From assembly GCF_001613465.1 (NCBI RefSeq), contig NZ_BDCK01000023.1, forward strand, positions 216,923-280,922: DNA of 64,000 nucleotides. The letters run 5' to 3'. Within the stretch, counting starts at the first letter, position 1. Each line of letters begins with the position of its first letter. Shown here in pieces: positions 34,290 through 42,531 of this stretch. The notes beneath the pieces are model-generated. The model searched no databases. It had not been told where the DNA came from and worked only from the letters and a program-made list of their open reading frames with translations. Position numbers and translations under genes: made by a program. Source of the DNA: Nocardia niwae NBRC 108934 = DSM 45340 (GTDB lineage: Bacteria; Actinomycetota; Actinomycetes; Mycobacteriales; Mycobacteriaceae).

Positions 34290-34580
34290 ATGGCCGTTAT
34301 CTGGGGAAAAGCCGTCCGATGGGTGTCGGACACGCAGCCGGGTGTCATCGAAGTCGAGTTCACGGATGCCGACGGTGTCACCCACAGCTTGATCGACAAG
34401 GTGTGAATTTTCGGCGCACCCGACGATCTGGCACCGGATTCGGCGTATCCGGTGCCGGTGGAGATCGGCGTGGATCTCGTCGAACAGGTCGGTGACGTGA
34501 CGGTCGTCGACCTCGGAACGGAGGCACACAACACCGACCGCATTCGCTATGTCGTTCCCAGCGTGGACGTAGTTCACTGA
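34290..34580 (+). pseudogene. Small conserved-type ORF interrupted by an in-frame TGA
   Basis: From ATG 34290 the frame reads MAVIWGKAVRWVSDTQPGVI, then FTDADGVTHSLIDKV, and hits TGA at 34404-34406. The same frame continues with normal codon usage through IFGAPDDLAPDSAYPVPVEI and GVDLVEQVGDVTVVDLGTEA to a second TGA at 34578. The two parts together would make about 96 residues of one soluble beta-rich protein. The internal TGA probably replaces a sense codon. I do not name a family. Confidence 0.6.
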
Positions 34581-34717
34581 ACCAGCGGACAACGTGTGAC
34601 GTGCCGCCCCTGCCGACGCCGACTGCCACCTGGTGACAGTGCCGCGCACGAAGGAGGGCCACGCTGAGCCGGCGGCCTCGTTCGCGGTGTGACCCTATCG
34701 GCACGAGACTTGGCCTC

Positions 34718-35230
34718 ATGCGAATAAGAAACGGCCGACCCGGGGACGCGGAATCGATCGCGGAGTTGCATGCCGCCAGTTGGCGCACAGCGTACGCGGG
34801 CATCATGCCGAAGAGCTTCCTGAACGGTGCGTTGCTCGCGGATCGGTTGACGGTGTGGCGCGGGCGGCTCGACGCCGACCCCTCCGCCTCCGGCCTCTTC
34901 GTAGCCGAAGAGAACGGGGAACTGCTCGGATTCGTCTACTCGACACCGACGCCCGACGGTCGTGTGCTGTTGGACAATCTGCACGCCGCGCCGGGCCGCA
35001 CGCGCTCGGGTATCGGCACGCGGCTACTGCGTCACGCACTGGAGTGGGCCGCCATCAAGTTTCCGGGACGAGCCGTCTATCTCGAGGTGTTGCAGGCCAA
35101 CACGGCCGCAATCGCTTTCTACGAGCGGCGCGGCGGCCGGCGTACGGATGCGCGAACGGCGCGTTTCGAGCAAGGTTTCGAACTTCCCGAGTTCGAATAC
35201 ACCTGGTTCGCGGAATCGGTCCACCACTGA
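34718..35230 (+). CDS. GNAT-family N-acetyltransferase
   Basis: The 170-residue protein has the GNAT fold: MRIRNGRPGDAESIAELH and ASWRTAYAGIMP at the N-terminus, the acetyl-CoA loop RTRSGIGTRLLRHALEWA, and ANTAAIAFYERRGGRR in motif B. The N-terminal SWRxAYxGIxP motif is characteristic of a widespread bacterial GNAT group of unknown substrate. It stands alone; an imperfect hairpin follows the stop at 35231-35252. Confidence 0.88.
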   Translation: MRIRNGRPGDAESIAELHAASWRTAYAGIMPKSFLNGALLADRLTVWRGRLDADPSASGLFVAEENGELLGFVYSTPTPDGRVLLDNLHAAPGRTRSGIGTRLLRHALEWAAIKFPGRAVYLEVLQANTAAIAFYERRGGRRTDARTARFEQGFELPEFEYTWFAESVHH

Positions 35231-35425
35231 CCGGATTCGACGGCCGATCCGGAGGCGTCCACGCGACCACCCGGCTGTGCGGCCGTACCGCCGGCGGCCG
35301 CGCGGATGACGCGGGGCAGCGTCAGTTGCCGCCCCGTCGTCCGGAGCGGGACGCATCACCTCGGTCGACTACCGATTTCGGATGCGTCCCGCACACAGGT
35401 CTCGCTACACGTCACCGCTGCCCGA

Positions 35426-37261
35426 TCAGTCCAACCGACTCAGCCGGGCGATGATCGTCGCGGCCATCGAGGCCGGGTCGCCGTGGTCGGGCCGTAGGAC
35501 GATCTCGGCTTCGGTGGGTGCTTCGTAGGGGTCGTCGATGCCGGTGAAGCCGCGGATCTCGCCCGCGCGGGCTTTGGCGTACATGCCTTTGGGGTCGCGG
35601 GCTTCGCAGACGGACAGTGGCGTGTCGACGAAGACTTCCAGGAAGGGGATGCCTGCCGCTTCGTGGGCGGCGCGGACGCGGTCGCGGTCGGCGCGGTAGG
35701 GGCTGATCAGTGAAACCACGGCGACCACACCGGCTTCGGCGAACAGTTTCGCCACTTCGCCGACGCGGCGGACGTTTTCCTCCCGGTCGGCCGTGCTGAA
35801 CCCGAGATCCGAGTTGAGGCCGTGGCGCAGGTTGTCGCCGTCCAGGAGGAACGCCGGGCGGCCCCCGGCGACCAACCTGCGCTCCAGTTCCACGGCGACG
35901 GTGGACTTTCCGGACCCGGACAAGCCGGTCAGCCAGACCGTCAGGCCGCGGGTGGCGCGCTCGTCGCGTTCGACAGCCGTGGAGTGCCAGACCACTCGGG
36001 TGGAGGGCAGGCTCGGACCGGTGATCATGCCCGCGGCGACGGTGTTGTTGGTGGTGTCGTCGACGAGGATGAAGCTGCCGGTGGCACGGTTGCGGCGGTA
36101 CGGGTCGAACAGCAACGGTTGCCGGGTGCGCAGCTGGACTCGGCCGATCTCGTTGAGCGACAACGATTCCGCGTGCTCGTCGCGATGCAGCGTATTGACG
36201 TCCAGCCGGTAGTCCAGCGAGCGCACCTCGGCGGTCGCGGCGCGGGTGCTGTGCCGGATGGTGTAGGTGGCGCCGGGCGTCAGCTGGGCGTCCTCGGCGA
36301 ACCAGCACACCATCGCGTCGAGATCACGACCCGCGGCCGGGCGGTTGTTCGGACGGCAGATCAGGTCGCCGCGGGAGATGTCCAGCTCGTCGGCGAGCTG
36401 GATGGTGACCGCTTGCGGCGGAAAGGCTTCCGCGACCGGCGCACCGCCCGGCCCCCAGATCGCCTCGACCGTGGTGGTGAAACCGGACGGCAGCACCGCC
36501 ACTTCGTCGCCGGGCTTGAAGACGCCGCCCGCCACGGTGCCCGCGTACCCGCGGAAATCCTGGGCGTGGCTGCGGGTGACGTACTGCACCGGGAAGCGCG
36601 CATCGATCAGGTTGCGGTCCGAGGCGATGTGCACCTCTTCCAGGTGGTGCAGCAGGGGAGTGCCCTCGTACCATGGCATGCTCGCGCCACGGTGCACGAT
36701 GTTGTCGCCGTGCAGCGCCGACACCGGCACGAAGGTCAGGTCGGAGACGTCCAGTTTGGACGCGAATCGCGCGAACTCCTCGCGGATCTCCTCGAACCGT
36801 TCCTGCGACCAGTCGACCAAATCCATCTTGTTCACGCACAGCACCAGGTGCGGGATGCCGAGCAGACTGGCCAGGAACGCGTGCCTGCGGGTCTGCTCCA
36901 CCACGCCCTTGCGGGCGTCGACCAGGATCAGCGCCAGGTCGGCGGTGGAAGCGCCGGTCACCATATTGCGGGTGTACTGCACGTGCCCCGGCGTGTCGGC
37001 GATGATGAATTTTCTTCTCGGCGTGGCGAAATAGCGATGCGCCACGTCGATCGTGATGCCCTGTTCGCGTTCGGCGCGCAGGCCGTCGGTGAGCAGAGCG
37101 AGGTTGGGATAGTCGTCGCCGCGGTCGCGGCTGGTGCGCTCCACCGCGGCGAGCTGATCGGTGAACAGCGTCTTGGAGTCGAACAGCAGCCTGCCGATCA
37201 GCGTCGATTTGCCGTCGTCGACGCTGCCCGCGGTGGCCAGGCGCAACAGTGTGGTCGTCAT
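35426..37261 (-). CDS. cysNC: Bifunctional sulfate adenylyltransferase GTPase subunit / APS kinase
   Basis: The 611-residue protein joins CysN (residues 1-430) to CysC (about 435-611). CysN has the P-loop GSVDDGKST (12-20), DTPGHVQYTRNM and NKMD of translational GTPases. CysC has the APS kinase P-loop GLSGSGKST, LDGDNLRHGLNSDLGFS and DPKGMYAKARAGEIRGFTGIDDPYE. With CysD it makes APS from sulfate and ATP at the cost of GTP, and the kinase part makes PAPS. The start shares a base with the cysD stop. PAPS is the donor for the sulfotransferase encoded 4 kb away. Confidence 0.97.
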   Translation of the reverse strand: MTTTLLRLATAGSVDDGKSTLIGRLLFDSKTLFTDQLAAVERTSRDRGDDYPNLALLTDGLRAEREQGITIDVAHRYFATPRRKFIIADTPGHVQYTRNMVTGASTADLALILVDARKGVVEQTRRHAFLASLLGIPHLVLCVNKMDLVDWSQERFEEIREEFARFASKLDVSDLTFVPVSALHGDNIVHRGASMPWYEGTPLLHHLEEVHIASDRNLIDARFPVQYVTRSHAQDFRGYAGTVAGGVFKPGDEVAVLPSGFTTTVEAIWGPGGAPVAEAFPPQAVTIQLADELDISRGDLICRPNNRPAAGRDLDAMVCWFAEDAQLTPGATYTIRHSTRAATAEVRSLDYRLDVNTLHRDEHAESLSLNEIGRVQLRTRQPLLFDPYRRNRATGSFILVDDTTNNTVAAGMITGPSLPSTRVVWHSTAVERDERATRGLTVWLTGLSGSGKSTVAVELERRLVAGGRPAFLLDGDNLRHGLNSDLGFSTADREENVRRVGEVAKLFAEAGVVAVVSLISPYRADRDRVRAAHEAAGIPFLEVFVDTPLSVCEARDPKGMYAKARAGEIRGFTGIDDPYEAPTEAEIVLRPDHGDPASMAATIIARLSRLD

Positions 37262-38193
37262 CAGAAGTAGCCTTCGCGTTTGCGGTCTTCCATACCTGCC
37301 TCGGAGATGCGGTCGTCGGCGCGGGTGGCGCCGCGCTCGGTGACCCGCGCCGCGGCGACCTCGGCGACGACCTCCGCGGGCGTGGCCGCGGTGGACTCCA
37401 CGCAGCCGGTGCAGGTCGCGTCACCGACCGTGCGGAACCGCACCGTGGCCTCGTACGGCTCCTCGCCATCGAGCAATTCGAGAAAACGCGTGTGTGCCAG
37501 CAACATTCCGTCGCGCTGCACCACCGGCCTGCGGTGCGCGTAGTACAGCGGCGGCAGCTCGATGCCTTCGGCGGCGATGTAGCTCCAGATGTCCAGCTCG
37601 GTCCAGTTCGACAGCGGGAACACCCGGATGTGCTCGCCGGGCCGGTGCCTGCCGTTGTAGAGGTTCCACAGCTCGGGGCGCTGCCTGCGCGGATCCCACT
37701 GGCCGTATTCGTCGCGGAAACTGAACACGCGCTCCTTGGCGCGGGCCTTCTCCTCGTCGCGTCGCGCGCCGCCGAAGACCGCGTCGAAGGACCCCTCCTG
37801 GATCGAGCGCAGCAGTGTGGTGGTCTGCAAGCGGTTGCGGGAGGCGCGCGGCCCGGTCTCCTCGGTCACCCGCCCGGCATCGATGTCGTCCTGCACCCGC
37901 CCGACCACCAACCGCAGGCCAAGGCGCGCGACAGTCTGGTCGCGGTAGGCGATCACCTCGTCGAAATTGTGCCCGGTGTCGATGTGCAGCACCGGGAAAG
38001 GCAGCGGCGCGGGCCAGAAGGCCTTGGCCGCCAGGTGCAGCATCACCACCGAATCCTTGCCGCCGGAGAACAGCAACACCGGGCGCTCGAATGTCGCTGC
38101 CACTTCACGGAATATGTGCGCCGACTCGGCCTCGAGCGCGTCCAGATGGGGCAGCTCGTAGGTGCTCGCCGTCGACTTCGCGTACTGGCTCAC
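37261..38193 (-). CDS. cysD: Sulfate adenylyltransferase small subunit
   Basis: The 310-residue protein has the PP-loop SGGKDS at residues 43-48 within VLLFSGGKDSVVMLHLA, then HIDTGHNFDEVIAYRD, FGGARRDEEKARAKERVFSFRD and GCVESTAATPAEVVAE, all diagnostic of CysD. It forms ATP sulfurylase with CysN. Translation starts at GTG 38193. A KstR-like half-perfect site (38204-38217) lies 10 bases upstream, overlapping the end of the IclR gene; cysD may be read from that promoter or together with the IclR gene. Confidence 0.97.
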   Translation of the reverse strand: MSQYAKSTASTYELPHLDALEAESAHIFREVAATFERPVLLFSGGKDSVVMLHLAAKAFWPAPLPFPVLHIDTGHNFDEVIAYRDQTVARLGLRLVVGRVQDDIDAGRVTEETGPRASRNRLQTTTLLRSIQEGSFDAVFGGARRDEEKARAKERVFSFRDEYGQWDPRRQRPELWNLYNGRHRPGEHIRVFPLSNWTELDIWSYIAAEGIELPPLYYAHRRPVVQRDGMLLAHTRFLELLDGEEPYEATVRFRTVGDATCTGCVESTAATPAEVVAEVAAARVTERGATRADDRISEAGMEDRKREGYF

Positions 38194-38202
38194 ACCGCAA
38201 AA

Positions 38203-39102
38203 CTAGAACACGTTTCGGTTGTCGGTCAATGGTTTGTGTCCGCCCGAGTTCGTCGTCACCGTGTCGGCGGCCGCCACCAGCGCGCCCCCGCGCCGGGTGA
38301 TCTCGGCCCCGGTGATGGAGCGGCCGACGTACATCGTGAGCACCATGTTCTGCCTGCCGTCGGCGTCGTAGGTGGGCGCAGCGAGCAGGCTCACGGCGTG
38401 CTCTTTGCGGGGTCGCAGATCCGCGCCGAGATACACCCGCTCGCCCAGGCTGGTCACCAGCTCGCCGACCAGTTCGCGCAGCTCGGGAGGCAGATCACGG
38501 TCGGCGACGCCGGCCAGTAGCGAGTACAGCCGCCGCCCCGCGGTGGTCATGCTCTCCACCAGGAATCCGCGCTCGCGGCATTCGGCGACGACCTGGCGCA
38601 GGCGCGTCTCGTCCTGACGCAGCGGCACCGCGGGCGGCTTGGCCAGCCAGGCGTCGAACGCTCCGTCGGTGTCCCAGAGCACGTACATCAGGCCGACCGG
38701 GGGTGCGAAGTGGTAGGCCGCGCCCACCTTCACCAGGCCGGGGCCGGTGCTCTCCAGCACCATGATCTGCTCGCCGACGATCGCGGAGGCGGTGCAGGTC
38801 GTGTGGTAGCGCGCGGAGAGTTTCTCCAGCTCGACGCGGGCGAGCGCGGAGATGGCGAAGCTGTCCTGCGCCACCCGGCCCGCCGCGATCAGTGCCGGTC
38901 CGAGCCCGTAGGTGCGGGTCTCGGCGTCGCGCATCAGGTAGCCGCCCGCCGTCAGCTCCGTGAGGATGCCCAGGCATGTCGGTTTGGCCAGGTCGAGCTC
39001 GCGGGCGAGCTCGGAGAGGCCGAAGCGTTTCCCGCGCTGTTCGACGAAGAAATCCAGGACCTGCACCACGCGTGCGGTGGGCGCGGACCGGCGGCTGACC
39101 AT
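38203..39102 (-). CDS. IclR-family regulator
   Basis: The 299-residue protein has an IclR winged HTH (residues 5-65; LSELARELDLAKPTCLGILTELTAGGYLMRD) and an effector domain with HTTCTASAIVGEQIMVLES and GRRLYSLLAG. It is encoded just upstream of cysDNC on the same strand (9 bases to cysD) and divergently from a three-gene operon ending in a sulfotransferase. The intergenic region has a KstR-type site 11 bases from its start and a second perfect palindrome at 39144-39162, which is a candidate for its own operator. Confidence 0.9.
   Translation of the reverse strand: MVSRRSAPTARVVQVLDFFVEQRGKRFGLSELARELDLAKPTCLGILTELTAGGYLMRDAETRTYGLGPALIAAGRVAQDSFAISALARVELEKLSARYHTTCTASAIVGEQIMVLESTGPGLVKVGAAYHFAPPVGLMYVLWDTDGAFDAWLAKPPAVPLRQDETRLRQVVAECRERGFLVESMTTAGRRLYSLLAGVADRDLPPELRELVGELVTSLGERVYLGADLRPRKEHAVSLLAAPTYDADGRQNMVLTMYVGRSITGAEITRRGGALVAAADTVTTNSGGHKPLTDNRNVF
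38204..38217. promoter_or_regulatory. KstR-like site upstream of cysD (7 of 8 conserved bases)
   Basis: TAGAACACGTTTCG fits TNNAACNNGTTNNA except for the last base. It lies 10 bases in front of cysD, overlapping the IclR stop codon. Twelve of its 14 bases equal the perfect site at 39113-39126. Confidence 0.4.
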
Positions 39103-39112
39103 TGACCACTCC

Positions 39113-39126
39113 TAGAACACGTTCTA
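39113..39126. promoter_or_regulatory. KstR-type operator, perfect match to consensus
   Basis: TAGAACACGTTCTA is a perfect palindrome with AC in the centre and matches the published KstR consensus TNNAACNNGTTNNA at every fixed base. It lies between the IclR gene and the divergent operon starting at 39187. KstR represses cholesterol catabolism genes in Mycobacterium and Rhodococcus until a steroid CoA ester is bound. Confidence 0.75.
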
Positions 39127-39143
39127 ATCTTGCTCTTATCGAA

Positions 39144-39162
39144 ATGTACCAGAGTGGTACAT
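39144..39162. promoter_or_regulatory. Perfect 19-bp palindrome, putative IclR operator
   Basis: ATGTACCAGAGTGGTACAT has perfect 8-base arms around GAG. It lies 24 bases upstream of the TTG start at 39187 and 41 bases from the IclR start. Independent of the KstR-type site, it suggests dual control. Confidence 0.65.
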
Positions 39163-39186
39163 ATTTGGAACACCGGAGAGAGCCTC

Positions 39187-40350
39187 TTGCTGACACAGCC
39201 GTTCGCGGACGCCATCGCCGCCGCCGAGCAGATCATCACCGGAGCCGCGCACATCCGCACCGAACAGGACCTCGTCGAGGGTTACGACTATCTGGCGGGC
39301 AGCATCCGCGCGTCGTTGCAGATGGCCTGGGCTTATGAGCTGGACTTCCCGTTCTTCGTCATGTCCACCGGGCCCTACACCAAGATGGGCCTGGACAACC
39401 CCGACACCCTCTACTACCACTCCTATCTGCGGCCGGACACGGAGTACGTGGTGACCGGCACCCGGGGCACCACCCGTGACCTGAGCTTCCAGGTGCTCAA
39501 CGGCAACTACTCGCCGGTGGACGTGCCCGACAGTCTCACCGCCTTCGACGACCGCGAGCTCGACATCCGGCCGGACGGGACCTACGAGATCCGCTTCGGG
39601 CCGGGCGAAGCGGGCCCCGGTTATGTGCACCTGGGCGCCGACGCGGCGATGCTCGTGGTCCGGGAGGTGCACAGCGATTGGGCGGCCGAGAAGGCGGGCA
39701 CCATCCGCATCCAGCGAGTGGACCGCATCGGTGACGCGCCGCCGCCGCTGACCAAGGATGTGCTGACCAAGCGGTACGGCGTCGCGGGCAAGATGCTGGT
39801 GTCCCGGTTGAAGACCTTCCTCGCCTTCCCGGAGTGGTTCTACCTGAACCTGCCGGTGAACACGCTCACCGAGCCGAGGCAGACCCCGGGCGGATTGAGC
39901 ACGCAGTTCTCCTCGGTCGGCCACTACGACCTGGACGACGACCAGGCCATGATCATCACGGTGCCCAAGTCCGACGCCCCCTACCAGGGCTTCCAGCTCG
40001 GCAGCATGTGGTACCTGTCGCTTGACTACATCAACCACCAGACCAGCCTCACCGCCGACCAGGCTCAGGTGGACCCGGACGGCATGATCCGGCTGGTGGT
40101 CAGTGAGCGCGACCCGGGTCTGGCGAACTGGATCGAGCGCACCGGGCACGCCAGGGGATACCTGCAGTTCCGCTGGCAACGGCTGTCGCGGGAGATGAAA
40201 CCCGACGACGGCCCGACCGTGGAGCTGGTCTCCGTCGCGGATCTGCCGGATCGCCTGCCGTTCTACGACCAGGCGCGGGTCACGCCGGAGCAGTGGCGCG
40301 ACCGGATCGCGGCCCGCCAGGTCGCCGTGGCGGAGAGGATGCTCGGCTGA
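39187..40350 (+). CDS. Conserved protein of the steroid regulon type (Rv3531c-like)
   Basis: The 387-residue protein has no familiar catalytic domain. Hydrophilic, with segments such as GYDYLAGSIRASLQMAW, NPDTLYYHSYLRPDTEYVVTG and a DUF1214-like beta region near the middle (YDLDDDQAMIITVPKSDAPYQGFQLGSMW). I choose TTG 39187 because GGAGAG stands six bases before it and because a longer frame would run through the palindrome at 39144. Gene order, lengths and the KstR site match the mycobacterial Rv3531c-Rv3530c-Rv3529c group (from general knowledge). It may be secreted or bind a steroid; function unknown. Confidence 0.75.
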   Translation: MLTQPFADAIAAAEQIITGAAHIRTEQDLVEGYDYLAGSIRASLQMAWAYELDFPFFVMSTGPYTKMGLDNPDTLYYHSYLRPDTEYVVTGTRGTTRDLSFQVLNGNYSPVDVPDSLTAFDDRELDIRPDGTYEIRFGPGEAGPGYVHLGADAAMLVVREVHSDWAAEKAGTIRIQRVDRIGDAPPPLTKDVLTKRYGVAGKMLVSRLKTFLAFPEWFYLNLPVNTLTEPRQTPGGLSTQFSSVGHYDLDDDQAMIITVPKSDAPYQGFQLGSMWYLSLDYINHQTSLTADQAQVDPDGMIRLVVSERDPGLANWIERTGHARGYLQFRWQRLSREMKPDDGPTVELVSVADLPDRLPFYDQARVTPEQWRDRIAARQVAVAERMLG

Positions 40351-41126
40351 TGTTGTTGCAGGACAAAGTAGTCGTCGTCTCCGGCGTCGGGCCGGGGCTC
40401 GGGCGCGCGATCGCGGTGCAGAGCGCCAAGGCGGGCGCGGACGTCGTGCTCGCCTCCCGGACCGAGTCGCGGCTGACCGAGGTGGCCAAGGAGATCACCG
40501 AGCTCGGCAGGCGCGCGGTGGTCGTGCGGACCGACATCAACGACGAGGCGGCGGTGGCCAACCTGGTCGAAACGGCGCACAGCGCGTTCGGCAAGGTCGA
40601 CACGCTGGTGAACAACGCCTTCGCCATCCCGCCCATCGTGGACCTCGCCGACGTCGACCTGGACCAGGTGCGCGCGGGCTTCGAGACGAACGTCCTGGCC
40701 GCCTTGCGCCTGACCAGGCTGTTCGTGCCCGCTCTCGCCGAGACCAAGGGCTCGGTGGTGATGATCAACTCAGCGGTGCTGCGCCACTCGCGGCGGACCT
40801 TCGGGCCGTACAAGATGGCCAAGGCCAGTTTGCTCGCGCTGGCCCAGAGCCTGGCCACCGAACTGGGGCCGAAGGGCATCCGGGTGAATTCCGTTGCACC
40901 CGGCTATATCTGGGCCGACAACCTGAAGTGGTACTTCAACTATCTGGCGCAGCAACGCGGGATCACCCCCGACGAGGTCTACGCCGAGACCGCGAAGACC
41001 ACCGACCTGCGCAAGCTGCCCGAACCCGACGAGATCGCCGACGCGGTCGTGTTCTTCGCGTCCGCCATGGCACGCGCGATCACCGGCGCGTGCCTGGACG
41101 TCAACGCCGGCGAATTCCACCACTAG
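40350..41126 (+). CDS. Short-chain dehydrogenase/reductase (Rv3530c-like)
   Basis: The 258-residue classical SDR has the cofactor motif GVGPGLG (12-18), NNAF at 88-91 in place of NNAG, and the active site Ser141, Tyr154 and Lys158 (NSAVLRHSRRTFGPYKMAK). The end DVNAGEFHH is typical of the family. Its ATG overlaps the previous stop by one base (TGATG). It probably oxidises or reduces a hydroxyl or keto group of the substrate that is later sulfated, an inference from context. Confidence 0.88.
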   Translation: MLLQDKVVVVSGVGPGLGRAIAVQSAKAGADVVLASRTESRLTEVAKEITELGRRAVVVRTDINDEAAVANLVETAHSAFGKVDTLVNNAFAIPPIVDLADVDLDQVRAGFETNVLAALRLTRLFVPALAETKGSVVMINSAVLRHSRRTFGPYKMAKASLLALAQSLATELGPKGIRVNSVAPGYIWADNLKWYFNYLAQQRGITPDEVYAETAKTTDLRKLPEPDEIADAVVFFASAMARAITGACLDVNAGEFHH

Positions 41127-41129
41127 GAG

Positions 41130-42299
41130 ATGACTGTGATCGGTAGGGACGACGTCGGCACCATCGACGACCTGCACGCCTCCGCCACCAAGGTGGTCGG
41201 GCTGGACGATTTCGGCACCGACGACTACCGCGAGGGACTCGGGGTGCTGCTGGAGTCCTATGCCAAGGACGCCGAACTCACCCCGTTCGGCAACAAGGTG
41301 AATCGCGCCTTCCTGCGCGGCGCTTTGATCGCCCGGTTGCTCAGCGAGTCCGCCTGGCGGCAGTTCCCGGAGCACGCCGACGTGGCGATCGACCGGCCGA
41401 TCTTCGTGACCGGGCTGCCGCGCTCGGGCACGACGGCGGTGCACCGCCTGCTCAACGCCGACCCCGCGCACCAGGGGCTGGAGATGTGGCTGACCGAGAT
41501 GCCGCAACCGCGCCCGCCGCGCGAGACCTGGGCGAGCAACCCGGTCTACCAGCGACTCGCAGCCGCATACGACAAGCACCACGTGGAGCATCCGGAATTC
41601 ATGGGCGTCCACCACATCTCGGCCGACCAGGTCGAGGAGTGCTGGCAGCTGCTGCGGCAATCGGCCATGTCGGTGTCCTACGAGTGCCTGGCCTATCTGC
41701 CGACCTATTCCGAGTGGCTGCGCGAGCGGGATTGGACGCCCGCCTACCGCAGGCACCGGCGCAATCTCCAGCTGATCGGGCTGCCGGACGCGCAGAAGCG
41801 ATGGGTGCTGAAGAACCCGAGCCACTTGTTCGCGCTGGATGCCATTTTCGAGGTGTATCCGGACGCGCTGATCATCCAGATGCACCGCGATCCGCGCACC
41901 ATCATCGCGTCGGTGTGCAGCTTGAACGAGCAGGCGACGGCGGGCTGGTCGGAGAAGTTCCGCGGTCCGGTGGTCGGCGCGACGCAGCTGGATCTGTGGG
42001 CGCGCGGCGCGGAACGGTTCCTCGTCGACCGCAAGCGCCACGCCGCGGCGCAGTTCTGCGACGTCGACTACGACGAGTTCGTCGCCGACCCGATCGGCAC
42101 GGTGGAGTCGATCTACCGGCACTTCGGGTTGCCGCTGACCGGCGAGGCGAGTGCGGCGATGACCGCGTTGCACGCGGAGAGCACCTCGGGCGCAGCGCGT
42201 CCGGCGCACCGCTACACCCTCGATGATTTCGGGTTGACGGCCGAGCAGGTGGACGCCCGGTTCGGCGCGTACCGGGAAGCGCATTTCCCGGGGCGGTGA
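41130..42299 (+). CDS. PAPS-dependent sulfotransferase family protein (Rv3529c-like)
   Basis: The 389-residue protein has the 5'-phosphosulfate loop FVTGLPRSGTTAVHRLL at about residues 91-107 and the 3'-phosphate segment ALIIQMHRDPRTIIASVCSL further on. These define Sulfotransfer_3 type enzymes that transfer sulfate from PAPS to hydroxyls of lipids, glycans or small molecules. It starts three bases after the SDR stop and ends the operon. CysDNC, encoded nearby, makes PAPS. A hairpin at 42312-42334 follows. Confidence 0.85.
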   Translation: MTVIGRDDVGTIDDLHASATKVVGLDDFGTDDYREGLGVLLESYAKDAELTPFGNKVNRAFLRGALIARLLSESAWRQFPEHADVAIDRPIFVTGLPRSGTTAVHRLLNADPAHQGLEMWLTEMPQPRPPRETWASNPVYQRLAAAYDKHHVEHPEFMGVHHISADQVEECWQLLRQSAMSVSYECLAYLPTYSEWLRERDWTPAYRRHRRNLQLIGLPDAQKRWVLKNPSHLFALDAIFEVYPDALIIQMHRDPRTIIASVCSLNEQATAGWSEKFRGPVVGATQLDLWARGAERFLVDRKRHAAAQFCDVDYDEFVADPIGTVESIYRHFGLPLTGEASAAMTALHAESTSGAARPAHRYTLDDFGLTAEQVDARFGAYREAHFPGR

Positions 42300-42311
42300 T
42301 CAGTCGGCGCT

Positions 42312-42334
42312 CGCCGGTGGCGATGCGACCGGCG
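42312..42334 (+). terminator. Hairpin after the sulfotransferase gene
   Basis: CGCCGGT at 42312-42318 pairs with ACCGGCG at 42328-42334 around a 9-base loop, 13 bases after the stop codon. No T-run. Confidence 0.5.
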
Positions 42335-42531
42335 AACGCCGCGATGACAGCGGGGGCATGTGACGCGAGATGGCATCGAGTGCAGCCGCGGCCGCGCTGC
42401 ATTCGCGAGCGGCTCGACTACCGGGCCCTCCGTGATAAGCGCGAATCAACCAGGCCCTATGGGCATTCCGTGCCTGTGTGCACCCCGCGCCATTCCCGGC
42501 GGCGCTCAGCGCGGCACGCGGTCGCCAGTGG

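Noticed and set aside
34404..34406. Selenocysteine or programmed readthrough at the in-frame TGA
   Set aside because: No SECIS-like hairpin follows and nothing else suggests selenoprotein synthesis; a nonsense mutation or sequencing error is simpler.
37249..38520. Long plus-strand open frame across cysD
   Set aside because: Arg/His/Gly-rich shadow of cysD and the IclR gene; codon usage of a complementary strand.
39130..39186. TTG 39130 as start of the Rv3531c-like gene
   Set aside because: It would make the palindrome and promoter region part of the protein; TTG 39187 has a proper GGAGAG six bases upstream.
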